Assembly (NCBI GenBank): GCA_000149225.2
Contig: CM000691.1
Span: 62,001-126,000 of the forward strand
Length of the DNA: 64,000 nt
Source of the DNA: Lachancea kluyveri NRRL Y-12651
Taxonomy: Eukaryota; Ascomycota; Saccharomycetes; Saccharomycetales; Saccharomycetaceae
Direction of reading: 5' to 3'
The position numbers and the translations under genes were made by a program. Below are positions 1 through 10,219 of this stretch, one piece after another. The notes below the pieces were generated by a model that was not told the DNA's origin, made no database searches, and worked only from the letters and a program-made list of their open reading frames with translations. Every line of letters starts with the position of its first letter. Position 1 is the stretch's first letter.

Positions 1-917
1 TTCTTTCTTGTTGAATTGCCAGTTTGATCTCGGTCAACTCATAATCGACTAGAGCACCACCTCTAATTTCATCATTACCGGCGTGAAACTTCATCAATAT
101 TTCCCTAGCCTCGGTATCCCTTCCCTTTGAAACAAGAAACCTTGGAGATTCTGGTACTGCAAAACAATAGGCATATCTGTAGTAGTAGGGAAAACCCTTG
201 GACGATACTAGGAGTTCTCCAGCTCTAGCGGTGATTCATGTTTCTACAGCCAAACGAAACCCAAGCGGCAATTATTGCACTCAAATACCAAGTTGAGTTG
301 TACATGGTTGTGACTGTTTGTCTGTGTGTTGGATAAGATATTTCTGGAATAAGCGAAGGACCAGCCACGGAAAGAATGCCAGAACCAATACCAAGAATAA
401 TTCTAGATACCAGGAGCATACCAAATACATCTTTTTTAGTATTCCCTTCTGGCAACCCATCTATCCAAGCCCCAGAACAGCCTTGTAGTACAGTTCCAAT
501 TACCATTACAATGTCACCAATGTACAACGCCTTTTTTCTACCCATATCATCAACAATCTTCGGAGTGATAAAGAATGTAATAATACAACCGAAAACAAAA
601 CCGTTAGACATTGCACCGAGTACAGCACCAGTGACATTACCGATAGCATTGTTGGAATTATTTCCTGTGTATAGAGCGTTCAACAGACTGCCTTCGTAAC
701 CATTATTAGCTGCAACAAGAGAAATGGTGATAATAACGCCAATCAATCTCCATATGTGACCTAACTGATACCACTTTTTGCCATCGAAATCTGGCAATAC
801 ATCTTCAATACACGTTGGTCCAAAGCTGTGTTCTGCTTTGAAACCTTCTTTCATTTCGGTGTTTCCTGGTATGACCGAAGAGTAACTTGCTTCCAGGCTG
901 TTCTCCTTGAGCATCAT
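1..917 (-). pseudogene. Lac12-type sugar permease (MFS), broken and cut by the window edge
   Basis: The N-terminal part of a major facilitator sugar porter, resembling yeast lactose/cellobiose permeases of the Lac12 family. It starts with two consecutive ATGs at 917 and 914. An acidic cytosolic N-terminus is followed by hydrophobic segments, and the family loop motif DDMGRKKAL lies after the second or third segment. The 230-codon frame ends at a TAG at 225-227, directly before residues that continue the family pattern (SWRTPSIVQG). Further on, the protein pattern moves to another frame (AVPESPRFLVSKGRDTEARE), consistent with one extra base in the A-run at 161-164. Two lesions in 0.9 kb argue for a pseudogene, although sequencing error at the homopolymer is possible. 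The gene diverges from an intact beta-glucosidase, the usual partner of such a permease, so the likely lost substrate is a beta-glucoside such as cellobiose (inference). The 3' end lies outside the window. Confidence 0.8.
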
Positions 918-1984
918 GCCTTTCCGTTCCTTCGTTGTATTGTAATTTGTTAGTTAACGATTGCTTACAAAGCATTTTTTAATAAGACTAGACAATCACC
1001 ATAATATTAAGATTGATAGTGCCGTGTCATATTTATATAAACCTCAGGAATCACAAGTAGAAGGAAGCTCAAAAACAAAAACAAAAAAAAGACAACTGCA
1101 AGGTATCACTAAATTAATTATGTATACATTGTTGGAAGGATTAAGTGGCAAATATGACAGTATTTCGAGGAGAAGGGATTTTCCAACACAGTGTTTTTCT
1201 CATTGATATTTTGACAAATGAAAAAAAAAAAAAAAAAAAAAAAAGAAGCCCAGCCTTTCGTGAATTGAGAGTATAAGGCACGAATTGACTGACGTTGTTG
1301 CCTGCTTGTTTGAGGAGAAACGGGTGCACGAGACTATACAAAACTAGATTCCTCAAACTCTTGACTCAGACAGGAAATATTTCGAATATAGTGTTATAAC
1401 GTCTCTTTTCGGCTTTTGATGTTTCGATTCAAAAACGGGAATTGAGCTGCACCCGGAAAATAATAGCATTCGGCAGACGGAAGAGGTATCCGGTGTTTGA
1501 AAATCCGTACGCCGTATGCATGTTTCCGGATCTGTGGAAAAACATACTATTTTCTTGGAGTTAAAGACCGATTTGATCTATGTTGGTATGGTTTCAACTA
1601 CTGAGATTCTTTGAAATAGGAACTTTGGCACTTGTAGAAAACATACGTATATCTTTTTTAATAGTGGATTTACTGCTACTATGCCATAAACCCTTCATCT
1701 GGATACGTCGTAGAAACATCCGTCCACTCATCATATGTGAATTGATCGTTTTCTTGGAGCGTGTTCATGACTGAGAAACAAACGTGTAACATGGGAAACA
1801 CAAAAAAAAATCCAAAAAAGACGTAGGAATTTACAACAGGCACACAATCCGCAATGAGGAAGCTCCAAGATCAAGAAAACCCTATATAAGAAGAAATTTT
1901 GAAGCTTTGTTGTTGTGCTTTTGCCTTTCTTATTTTCTACCCTCTCTTTTCTAGTTTTGGTACTAAACACTATATCAATCAATC
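918..1984. promoter_or_regulatory. Divergent permease / beta-glucosidase intergenic region
   Basis: A 1.07 kb region between two divergent genes. It holds a 24-base A-run near 1219-1242, a cluster of CGG/CCG triplets at 1450-1530 with one exact 17-base Gal4-type site, and a TATATAA at 1883-1889, about 100 bp before the beta-glucosidase ATG. No convincing gene was seen. Confidence 0.6.
1491..1507. promoter_or_regulatory. CGG-N11-CCG site (Gal4/Lac9-type zinc-cluster binding site)
   Basis: CGG at 1491-1493 and CCG at 1505-1507 are separated by exactly 11 bases, the spacing recognised by Gal4 and Lac9. It lies about 480 bp upstream of the beta-glucosidase and about 575 bp upstream of the permease start, so it could serve both. 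Extra CGG/CCG half-sites lie close by. Binding is an inference. Confidence 0.5.
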
Positions 1985-4528
1985 ATGTCCACTTTTAACG
2001 TCGATCAGGTTCTGCAAGAACTAACTTTAGCCGAGAAAATTTCCTTAATTGCTGCTGTTGACTTCTGGCATACTGCTCCAATCGAACGTTTGGGTATCCC
2101 GTCTATCAGAGTTTCTGATGGACCCAATGGTGTAAGAGGTACAAAGTTCTTTGACTCTGTACCCTCTGCTGCTTTCCCAAATGGTACTGGTTTGGCAGCC
2201 ACTTTTAATAAAGAATTGTTGGAAAAAGCGGGTGAGCTTATGGGAAGAGAGGCTATACACAAGAATGCTGCAGTCATCTTGGGACCAACTACTAACATGC
2301 AGAGAGGCCCATTGGGTGGCCGTGGTTTTGAAAGTTTTTCCGAGGATCCCTATTTGGCAGGCGTTGCCACCAGTTCTGTTGTCAATGGTATCCAGTCCCA
2401 AGGTATTGCTGCAACTGTGAAACATTTTGTCTGTAATGACTTGGAGGACCAAAGGTTCTCTTCAAACTCCATTGTTACTGAACGTGCATTGAGAGAGATC
2501 TATTTGGAACCCTTCAGGTTAGCCGTTAGAGATTCCAACCCACAATGCTTTATGACTGCCTATAGCAAAGTGAATGATGTCCATTGCTCTCAAAACAAAA
2601 AGTTACTTCAAGATGTTTTGAGAGGTGAATGGAGTTGGGATGGTATGGTTATGAGTGACTGGTTTGGTACTTATTCTTCTGCTGAGGCCATTAAAAATGG
2701 TTTAGATATTGAATTTCCTGGGCCAACGAGGTGGAGAAAGGGAGATTTGATTTCTCACTTAGTCAATTCTAAAGAGGCTATTACGGAGCATGATGTTGAT
2801 CACCGTGCTCGTAACGTCTTGAAACTAGTCAAATTTTTCTTGGAAAACAAGGATAAGACTGGGATACAGGAAAACGGTCCTGAAGATACCAAGAATAACA
2901 CCCCAGAAACATCCAAGGCTTTGAGATGGTTCGCATCAGAGTCCATTGTTTTGTTGAAGAATAACGGAAATATCTTGCCTTTGAAAAAAGAAGAATCGGT
3001 TGTTGTCATTGGTCCGAACGCTAAGGCGCAGGCCTATTCCGGTGGTGGCTCTGCTTCTTTGAATCCGTACTATGTGGTTAGTCCATATGAGGGTATCAAA
3101 CAAAAAACTGGAAAGGATGTCGAGTATACAGTTGGTTGTCAATCGCACAAATCTTTGTCCAACTTGGTGGAACAGCTGATCCTCGATACATCAAAGCCGG
3201 TTGAAGATGGGAATGTTGGTGTTTTGGCCAAGTTCTACGCACAGCCAGCTGAGTTAAGAAACTCTGACACTGAACCGTTTGATGAAAAAGTTGTCACCAA
3301 ATCCTTTATCACTTTGTTTGATTACAGGAACGATTCTGTCGATCCCAAGAATCCAATCTTCTATGTCGACTTTGAAGGTTTTTACATCCCAGACGAAACT
3401 ACAGATTACATTGTCGGTGTGCAAGTATTTGGGACTGCTGTGCTATACGTCGATGGTAAATTGGTTGTAGACAACAAAACCAATCAACGTAAAGGCACCT
3501 TCTGTTTCAGCAGCGGCACTGTTGAAGAGACAGCTGTCTTAAGCTTGAAAAGGGGTCAAGTTTACAGGTTCAAGGTTGAGTACGGTTCCGGCCCAACTTC
3601 TAAATTTGGCGAAGATTTTGGTGCTGGTGGCTTACAAATCGGCATTTCCAAAGTTATTGATGAAGATGCAGAGATTCAAAACGCTGCTGAACTGGCAAAG
3701 AAACACGAGAAAGTGGTTCTATGTATCGGTTTGAACGGTGAATGGGAATCAGAAGGATATGACAGAAGAGACATGACTCTCCCAAGAAGAACCGATGATT
3801 TGGTCCGTGCTGTTTTGGAGGCCAACCCGAACACTATTGTTGTCAACCAGTCTGGTACTCCGGTTGAAATGCCATGGGTTTCCAAGTGTAACGCTTTAAT
3901 TCACTGTTGGTACGGTGGTAACGAATTGGGTAACGCCATTGCGGATGTTCTTTACGGTGATTTTGTTCCAAGTGGTAAGCTATCTTTGTCATGGCCATTT
4001 AAACTGCAGGATAATCCAGCCTATTTGACTTTCTCGACAGAAGGAGGTAGAGTCTTATACGGTGAAGATATCTACGTCGGTTATAGATATTTTGAAAAGT
4101 TGCAACGCCAAGTCGCTTTCCCATTTGGATACGGTTTATCTTACACTGAATTCAAATTAGAAAATTTGCAGACCTCTGTAGATTTTTCCAAAGGAAACTT
4201 GGAAGTTTCGGTCGATGCTGCTAACATTGGTGATAACTATGCTGGTTCTGAAGTTGTCCAGGTTTACATTGCATCCACCGAAAGTAAAATCGGTAGGCCT
4301 GTCAAAGAATTGAAGGGTTTTGATAAAGTTTACTTACAACCTGGTGAAAAGAAAACTGTGAAGTTGAATTTGGTTTTAAAAGACTCCATCTCCTTCTTTG
4401 ATGAGTATGAGAACAAATGGTGTGCTGAAGCTGGTAAATACAAGGTTTTGGTTGGTACCAGCAGTGATGACATTGAACTGATTGGCGATTTCACTGTTGA
4501 AAAGACCACTTTCTGGAACGGTCTTTAA
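1985..4528 (+). CDS. GH3 beta-glucosidase with PA14 insert
   Basis: An 847-residue family 3 glycoside hydrolase that releases glucose from beta-glucosides such as cellobiose. The N-terminal barrel contains the motif MSDWFG, whose Asp is residue 225 and the expected nucleophile. The second catalytic domain contains GEWESEGYDR, with Glu590 as the expected acid/base. These positions and the length match the architecture I know for Kluyveromyces marxianus BglI. Residues of roughly 400-550 form the PA14-like insert, and a fibronectin-III-like domain ends the protein. No signal peptide is visible (it starts MSTFNVDQ), so the enzyme is probably intracellular and depends on uptake. A TATATAA lies 96 bp upstream of the ATG. 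The neighbouring divergent permease is broken, so the enzyme may have lost its dedicated transporter. S. cerevisiae lacks this gene as far as I know. Confidence 0.93.
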   Translation: MSTFNVDQVLQELTLAEKISLIAAVDFWHTAPIERLGIPSIRVSDGPNGVRGTKFFDSVPSAAFPNGTGLAATFNKELLEKAGELMGREAIHKNAAVILGPTTNMQRGPLGGRGFESFSEDPYLAGVATSSVVNGIQSQGIAATVKHFVCNDLEDQRFSSNSIVTERALREIYLEPFRLAVRDSNPQCFMTAYSKVNDVHCSQNKKLLQDVLRGEWSWDGMVMSDWFGTYSSAEAIKNGLDIEFPGPTRWRKGDLISHLVNSKEAITEHDVDHRARNVLKLVKFFLENKDKTGIQENGPEDTKNNTPETSKALRWFASESIVLLKNNGNILPLKKEESVVVIGPNAKAQAYSGGGSASLNPYYVVSPYEGIKQKTGKDVEYTVGCQSHKSLSNLVEQLILDTSKPVEDGNVGVLAKFYAQPAELRNSDTEPFDEKVVTKSFITLFDYRNDSVDPKNPIFYVDFEGFYIPDETTDYIVGVQVFGTAVLYVDGKLVVDNKTNQRKGTFCFSSGTVEETAVLSLKRGQVYRFKVEYGSGPTSKFGEDFGAGGLQIGISKVIDEDAEIQNAAELAKKHEKVVLCIGLNGEWESEGYDRRDMTLPRRTDDLVRAVLEANPNTIVVNQSGTPVEMPWVSKCNALIHCWYGGNELGNAIADVLYGDFVPSGKLSLSWPFKLQDNPAYLTFSTEGGRVLYGEDIYVGYRYFEKLQRQVAFPFGYGLSYTEFKLENLQTSVDFSKGNLEVSVDAANIGDNYAGSEVVQVYIASTESKIGRPVKELKGFDKVYLQPGEKKTVKLNLVLKDSISFFDEYENKWCAEAGKYKVLVGTSSDDIELIGDFTVEKTTFWNGL

Positions 4529-4645
4529 TTAGGAGTTTTTTTGTATATGTTTCTACCACTATTTTTTTTTTTTCAAAAAAAAAAGTTATGGCAAAATATC
4601 TATATGTAAAAAAAAAAAAAAAAAAAGATACTAACTATACATTCT

Positions 4646-6556
4646 TTATCTTCTCTTTTTGGATTTCGAAGTATCTTTCTCTACAACTTCACCAATACCA
4701 CCCAACTCCTCCAATTTGTCTTCTTCAATACGTACCTGATCGCGTCTTTCCCACCAACGATCCTGGCACAAGTCAAACGATTTCTTTTTCAAATGTTTGC
4801 CCCTAGCATCACGATTGCTAGAAATTGCCCATTCAAGGAAGTCGGCACCAGTACGGACATAGAAACCACGTAATGTTTCGAACGGCTTTGGATGTGGAAG
4901 CCATGGTCTTGGGTCGGGGATTTCAGGTTCGTATTCGTCTTCCTCTTCTTCTTCTTCATCATCATCTTCTGCGACAAGCTTCTGATCTGTGATTTCTTCC
5001 TCATCGTCGTCATCTTCCTCATCGTCCTCTTCATTATCTTCAAAATCTTCTTCTTCGTCGCCTAGTTCCTTGGCCATTTCGATATCTCTCAAATCTTCCC
5101 AATAAATCTTGATACCATCCAGCCTGTTCAAATCGATAGCGTAGAATGAATCAATGGAATAGTCCTTTTCACCAATCTCCCAAACACCCCCAAATATGAA
5201 CAAAGTGTCATCTACGACCGCGGTTGAAGCATTAAATCTTGGATGGGGAAGTTGTATTCTAATAGGGTATTCTTTCTTTTCGGAATTTAACTCCTCTGCA
5301 GAATCGCTATCCTCTTCATCCAATTCCTTTAAGACGTCACCGATTGTCTCTTTTTCATTTTCATCATCATTTAAGTTAGCTTTCTCCAAGATTTGGTTCA
5401 AAATATCTTCTAATTCTTTATCCTTGTTTCTATTGTTCTTGGAAGTAGCTTTGGCTGCTTTTCTTTGCGGTCTCAAGGACGCGGAATACCACCTGTTGGT
5501 TTCAATTTGAAACGTGAATAGGTCGTTGTAAAACATTGATTCTAAACTTTCTTCGGTTTCTTCAAAGTCAAATACACCACCAAACAGAATGCCTCTACCC
5601 TTATGGTGCACCATGGAACAACCAACTCTAGGAGATGGTTGAAATCCTTGTTTCTTCCTCCTTTCCCATCTGATAGCACCTATATCCGATTTCATCTTCA
5701 GGTACCAACAGTCGGTCAAAATCTTACCCTTCTGTAGACCCTTGCCTGCTTTGACCTTGCAGTAACCACCCCACAAAACCGCGCCATCAGGGGTTGGAAC
5801 AAGAGAATGGCCAGATCTTGCATCTGGTATTGGGTGGTTAGGAGGGAAATCAACTTGCTTCCATTTGTATGTTGTTATATCAAATAACCAACAGTCGCTC
5901 AGGTATGTAGTCATTGTGCCTAAATCTCTAAAGCCACCGTGTAGGATAAAGTAGTTTTTCCACACCGTTAACCTATGTCCGGAACGAGCTGTTGGGCCAT
6001 TTTTCTGCTCAATTTTAGTCCATTCTTTTGTGTTACAGTCCAGTAACCAAGTATCGGAATAATGGTAAAAGGTATTCTGCTTTGGAGAAGAAAATTCACC
6101 GCCATGAATCAGAACGACACCGCTAGGGTGGGCAGCAATTGCAGCAGAAGACCGTGGCATTGGAGAATTTTGAGAGGATATTTTTCTCCACTGATCACCA
6201 TCCAGAGAGTAGGTGAACAAGTCATTGTAAAAAGCCGTTGTAGAATTGGTTGAATTGGTATTTTCACCTCCAAATAACAATAATTCTCTTTTGCCATGCA
6301 AGGGGTTTGCAACCATAGATGAATTTATTCTCCTAGTTGGTCTATCGACCGTAGAAACAACGACTTCTTCGAACTTCTCTTGTTCCCTCTTGAAGTTTGC
6401 CAAGACTTCTTCGATATCAACGTCATCTTCTTCTTCTATGCCCAACTTTTTGGCCTTTTTTTTATTTTTCAGTTCAGCCTTGCCTTGGCTCTTTTTACTC
6501 TTTAATTCAGCGCGAGCCTTCTTGGCTTCCTTATCCTTCTTGTTTTTCTTTGCCAT
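4646..6556 (-). CDS. KEL3: Kelch-repeat protein Kel3
   Basis: A 636-residue cytoplasmic Kelch protein. The longest open frame begins at a GTG six codons upstream; I chose the ATG at 6556 because MAKKNKKDKEAKKARAEL is the conserved Kel3 start. A lysine-rich N-terminus of about 45 residues is followed by Kelch blades recognisable by Gly-Gly motifs (LLFGGE, VLIHGGEF, FILHGGF, VLWGGY, ILFGGVF, LFIFGGVW). A very acidic Asp/Glu stretch of about 40 residues follows, then a C-terminal block (GFYVRTGADFLEWAIS) typical of the DUF4110 tail of this family. Kel3 function is poorly known. In S. cerevisiae KEL3 diverges from FUM1; here PCM1 and SOM1 sit between them, with orientation kept. The 3' end converges on the beta-glucosidase through A/T-rich runs at 4561-4627. 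Confidence 0.92.
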   Translation of the reverse strand: MAKKNKKDKEAKKARAELKSKKSQGKAELKNKKKAKKLGIEEEDDVDIEEVLANFKREQEKFEEVVVSTVDRPTRRINSSMVANPLHGKRELLLFGGENTNSTNSTTAFYNDLFTYSLDGDQWRKISSQNSPMPRSSAAIAAHPSGVVLIHGGEFSSPKQNTFYHYSDTWLLDCNTKEWTKIEQKNGPTARSGHRLTVWKNYFILHGGFRDLGTMTTYLSDCWLFDITTYKWKQVDFPPNHPIPDARSGHSLVPTPDGAVLWGGYCKVKAGKGLQKGKILTDCWYLKMKSDIGAIRWERRKKQGFQPSPRVGCSMVHHKGRGILFGGVFDFEETEESLESMFYNDLFTFQIETNRWYSASLRPQRKAAKATSKNNRNKDKELEDILNQILEKANLNDDENEKETIGDVLKELDEEDSDSAEELNSEKKEYPIRIQLPHPRFNASTAVVDDTLFIFGGVWEIGEKDYSIDSFYAIDLNRLDGIKIYWEDLRDIEMAKELGDEEEDFEDNEEDDEEDDDDEEEITDQKLVAEDDDEEEEEEDEYEPEIPDPRPWLPHPKPFETLRGFYVRTGADFLEWAISSNRDARGKHLKKKSFDLCQDRWWERRDQVRIEEDKLEELGGIGEVVEKDTSKSKKRR

Positions 6557-6681
6557 AGCTGAAAACAAATTCACTAGCTTACTATATCTGTATATAGCGG
6601 TTATTTAGACTAGGTAAGCTCGTCTTCGGTTCCATGAAAAAACTTGGAAAAAATTTTTTTTTTCTTTTTTCCTTTTTTGTT

Positions 6682-8316
6682 TCAAGAAACGCTTCTCGAG
6701 ACCAAATCGCTAACACTAGCGGCTAGACGATCAGCCTTCTCTTTGGTAGCAGCTTCAGCATAAACCCGGACGGCATCTTCAGTGCCGCTAGCTCTCACAA
6801 ATGATCTGCCGTGCTCGAATTCTTGTACAGTGCTGTCAATCTTCTCTTGTAAGCCTTTTGGAGAGACTAATTGTCTTTCTGCATTTGAGGTCTTGAAAAC
6901 TGACCTGTCTGGAACAATGACCTTGACTAATTTGTTCGGTAAGTCTGTATATTCCTGGTCCCATTTCTGTGGGGACCATTTTAGGATACACAGGACCGCC
7001 AATACGGCTAGCATGTCGGAAATTGCATCACCTACAGTTTGATTGATCAAGTTTGTGAACAGATACAAAGTTTTCAGAGCTTTAGCAGTTTTTTCATCCT
7101 GGGGTTCCTTTAATTTCTTGTCTATAGTCTTGTGGAACTCATCTGAGAATATGACAGTACCATGTCCGTTTGCTTCAAAGTAAATTCCGATGTCATAATT
7201 ATGGATGGCTTCATGGTGTAAATGTTTAACACCTGTTGCCGTACAAGAAACTGGGACTTCTAAAATGCTAGACAAGTACTCAGTGGAACTGCCGTTGGCA
7301 TATGCGGTTTGTACAACACCCAACTTCAATTCGTTTTCGGCACCTGCAGCGACCAGTAATTCCTTGAAGAATTTTGCAAATAGGGTTGAGATCTTGTCAC
7401 CATCTAGCAAATTAAATTTCGACTTCTCGTCGTGGTAATAAAAGACAATTCTATCGGCATCACCATCAAAGGAACAGTAGATACACTCGTTTTCGCTATT
7501 CCCAGAAACGCCTTTCGGAAAGTGTTGATTTGTTTTGACATAATCAGCACCGCATGACTCGTTTAATAGTTCCGGTGATTGCCACTGGTTATTGATAACT
7601 GAGACCGTTGAGGAGAAGAACTTATTCTTCAGAAGCATCTCACTAACTTTAGGTCCACCGATACCGTTAGCGGCATCAATGATAACCCGATACGGTAATG
7701 AGTTGATGTCGTGTAGACCACAGATCTTGGTCCACGCAGAAGAAAATGCGGAGTAATAGGTGGATTCTTCAACCTTGGATGATGAACCTTGGTTGTATTG
7801 GTAAGTTAAAAAGTGTAGCTGTGGTGTAGTTAGCAAGTTGAAATCCACAACTTGAACATTTTTTAACACTTTAGTACCATCAATCACGGCCTGTAACAAA
7901 CGTGGACCAGATTCTCTGGAGTCACGAGATATTGTGATCTTGGCACTTTCAGTATCATCAATACCCAGCTTCGTAATCAATTTATCCAAGGCCTTGATCA
8001 ACTCTTGCTTGCCCTTCGAAGCACTATTGGCTAGTTCTGTGGCAAAAGGTTCCCACGCCTGGTCTAACATCTCACCTTTTGGATCAACAATCTTAACACC
8101 GTTATCCTGAGGCGGGTTGTGGGATGCCGTAATCATGACCCCAACGTATTGGCCCTTCAAGTAAATCGATCTGATGGCGGCAAGGATACCTGTAGTGAAC
8201 ATAACGGTATCTAGTACATCGGCCTTATAACGAAATCCGGCAGTACCATAGGTGTACGTAAATCCAGTTTTACAATGCTTATCGTACAACTCTTCTAGAA
8301 GTTGGATGTTAACCAT
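6682..8316 (-). CDS. PCM1: Phosphoacetylglucosamine mutase
   Basis: A 544-residue alpha-D-phosphohexomutase that converts N-acetylglucosamine-6-phosphate to the 1-phosphate on the way to UDP-GlcNAc, needed for chitin, N-glycans and GPI anchors. The open frame extends nine codons upstream to a TTG; the ATG at 8316 (MVNIQLLEELY) is the likely start and gives the family length of about 550. Visible motifs are the phosphoserine loop ITASHNPPQDNG, the metal-binding loop SFDGDADR, the substrate loop EANGHG, and the C-terminal phosphate-binding motif RASGTEDAVRVYAE. It diverges from SOM1 across about 180 bp, as in S. cerevisiae (YEL058W/YEL059C-A). The enzyme is cytosolic and normally essential. Confidence 0.95.
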   Translation of the reverse strand: MVNIQLLEELYDKHCKTGFTYTYGTAGFRYKADVLDTVMFTTGILAAIRSIYLKGQYVGVMITASHNPPQDNGVKIVDPKGEMLDQAWEPFATELANSASKGKQELIKALDKLITKLGIDDTESAKITISRDSRESGPRLLQAVIDGTKVLKNVQVVDFNLLTTPQLHFLTYQYNQGSSSKVEESTYYSAFSSAWTKICGLHDINSLPYRVIIDAANGIGGPKVSEMLLKNKFFSSTVSVINNQWQSPELLNESCGADYVKTNQHFPKGVSGNSENECIYCSFDGDADRIVFYYHDEKSKFNLLDGDKISTLFAKFFKELLVAAGAENELKLGVVQTAYANGSSTEYLSSILEVPVSCTATGVKHLHHEAIHNYDIGIYFEANGHGTVIFSDEFHKTIDKKLKEPQDEKTAKALKTLYLFTNLINQTVGDAISDMLAVLAVLCILKWSPQKWDQEYTDLPNKLVKVIVPDRSVFKTSNAERQLVSPKGLQEKIDSTVQEFEHGRSFVRASGTEDAVRVYAEAATKEKADRLAASVSDLVSRSVS

Positions 8317-8493
8317 CTTTGTGAGCTTTCTTCTCGTTCTCAATTTTGTTTAGCACTTGTAAAACTGGGCTTGGGTTTCGGGACGTTCTTTTCCACCTGA
8401 AAAGTTTTTGCCATTTTTAGATCAAAGTGTATCCAACACCAATCAGTTATGGCATCGCGGAATTTGTCTGAAACAACGCTCAAGTGACAGGCA

Positions 8494-8787
8494 ATGGCAC
8501 CTCCGACTCCTGTATTTGGAAAAGACGAGTTGGAATCTTTGTTGAAGAAGGTCAAGCCTCCATGCACGCTGAAGTCTTTGATTCAGAACGAATGCACATT
8601 TAACGGTGAAGAATACATTTGCGTCCCTTTTAAAAGGTTATTTAAGGAATGCCTGCTAGATTCTAAAACCAAAGATGGTAGAACTTCACGTACTGTTAGG
8701 ATTGAGATTACAGATAGGCATACAAACGATGGTATCCTTGAAGATCAAATGGTGAAAAGATTTTGGGAAGCTGATTTACACCAGTAG
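8494..8787 (+). CDS. SOM1: Som1-like subunit of the mitochondrial inner membrane peptidase
   Basis: A 97-residue small protein. The start MAPPTP and the central block LIQNECTFNGEEYICVPFKRLF match Som1, including the paired cysteines and the PFKRLF motif. Som1 associates with the Imp1/Imp2 peptidase in the intermembrane space and assists processing of some mitochondrial precursors. The protein is longer than the 74-residue S. cerevisiae one, with the extra length at the C-terminus. Its position, divergent from PCM1, supports the call. A 23-base A-run lies about 35 bp after the stop. Confidence 0.85.
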   Translation: MAPPTPVFGKDELESLLKKVKPPCTLKSLIQNECTFNGEEYICVPFKRLFKECLLDSKTKDGRTSRTVRIEITDRHTNDGILEDQMVKRFWEADLHQ

Positions 8788-10219
8788 CGTGACAAGGAGA
8801 CAGTTACGTATTGAATTATCAAAAAAAAAAAAAAAAAAAAAAAGGGGGAAAGAGAAGCTATGAAATTAGTGGCATCGTATTATGTTGGCCAGGTTTTCCT
8901 CTTTTTTGATTCCCAGGTTAAGGCTGCATTTTATTTGTTTTTTTTTTTTTTGTTCAAGGGATCTGGGGTAGTCCCTTCATACAACCAAGACACTGGGCTC
9001 GCTGTAGATTTGAGGAAATAACTTCGAAGCTGCACAGAATCGTAAAAAAAAAAAAAAAGAGAAAAAACTGGTGCATTTTTTATAGGGAACAAGTTGTTGG
9101 CTGCCACTTTTGGTACTGCCTCTGAGTCCATTGTATATACGATATTTACATCGTTCTCTTTGAGTTTGTGGTTAATTCCATCGGTGCTTCTGCGAATAAG
9201 GATTAATATTTATGACATTCTTTGAGACATTACCATATTCAATACCCAGCCAACAAAAAAAAAATCAATAAAAACATCTAACTTTTAAACCAATTCAAAC
9301 TCACATTTAACATTACAGCTCTTCTCATGCTTCTCGCCGGAGAGACTCAAACGTTCACTAGGAGTAAGACACTACTTGCCAAAAATCAACAGTTTCCACG
9401 TGACTCAATATATGATACGTTCTTACGAATTGCCTCAGTTCTTTTTCAGCCGCATCCCCTCATGTTTGAGGGAGGGTCTGCCATTCTCAAGGCATCGAAA
9501 CCTTGCGAAATCCGCCAAAAGTGAATGGAGTGCAGTTGAACCGGAGCAAGGTTAGATATACCAGCTGATAGTACTACTACATAAATGACGGTGAAGCTCG
9601 TTGAAGCTTACACACTTTAACACTAGTCCTGTTCAATGCTGAATACATAACCGTAGAACTAGCAGGCGAAAATAAGACAACCACTTTCTTCGCCCGGACG
9701 AAAGACGGTACACCATCACATCTGCCGTATCCACTTCTTGACGGTCAATACGGCATACTCCGAGGCTTCAATTTTTACTGGGCTTAAGCGCTAGAACAAA
9801 GCAGGAAGTTTTGGTTCAAAGGAAGAACTCGATGACAGAACCTCCTTTATGTGTATTCGTACTTGGATAACTGATTTGCTATTAATGTATGTCAGCGAGC
9901 CATATATATCGGGATCTCCGCTTGGAATACCTTCTTGTTGCTACACTCCTGCTTCCATTCTCGTACAAAACGCATTGGGTTGTTCAATTTCCATCCGAGA
10001 AGCCAACACGGTCCCGAAAAAGACCGATATCGGTTCCCGCGCGAAATGCTCTTCGTCGTTGGTCATCTGCAATTCTCGGGTCGTTTCGTTCTTTCGAGAG
10101 AAAGAGTTCCTCTTCAGTTGGTATATAACCCCGCTCCTACAGGTTGATCTTTTGAATTTTAGGGCGGACCGTTCGTATACCTTCAAATTTCAGTATATAA
10201 ACCTGCCGTTTCTTTAACC
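8788..10219. other. Gene-poor interval between SOM1 and FUM1
   Basis: 1.43 kb without a convincing gene. It contains A or T runs at 8821-8843, 8939-8951 and 9046-9058, a CACGTG at 9397-9402 (Cbf1/Pho4-type core), a CCCCT stress-type element near 9455, and two TATATAA boxes before FUM1 (separate entry). Short open frames of 65-122 codons overlap each other and look random. It may be a long FUM1 promoter or the site of a lost gene. Confidence 0.4.
10122..10200 (+). promoter_or_regulatory. Two TATA boxes of FUM1
   Basis: TATATAA occurs at 10122-10128, 92 bp before the ATG and a usual yeast distance. It occurs again at 10194-10200, only 20 bp before the ATG. Transcripts driven by the second box would probably begin inside the coding region, upstream of or near Met20. 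This is an inference from spacing only. Confidence 0.45.

Noticed and set aside
9849-10217. 122-codon and overlapping frames upstream of FUM1
   Set aside because: Three overlapping frames of similar length, Cys/Ser-rich with no family resemblance, lying in the FUM1 promoter with its TATA boxes.
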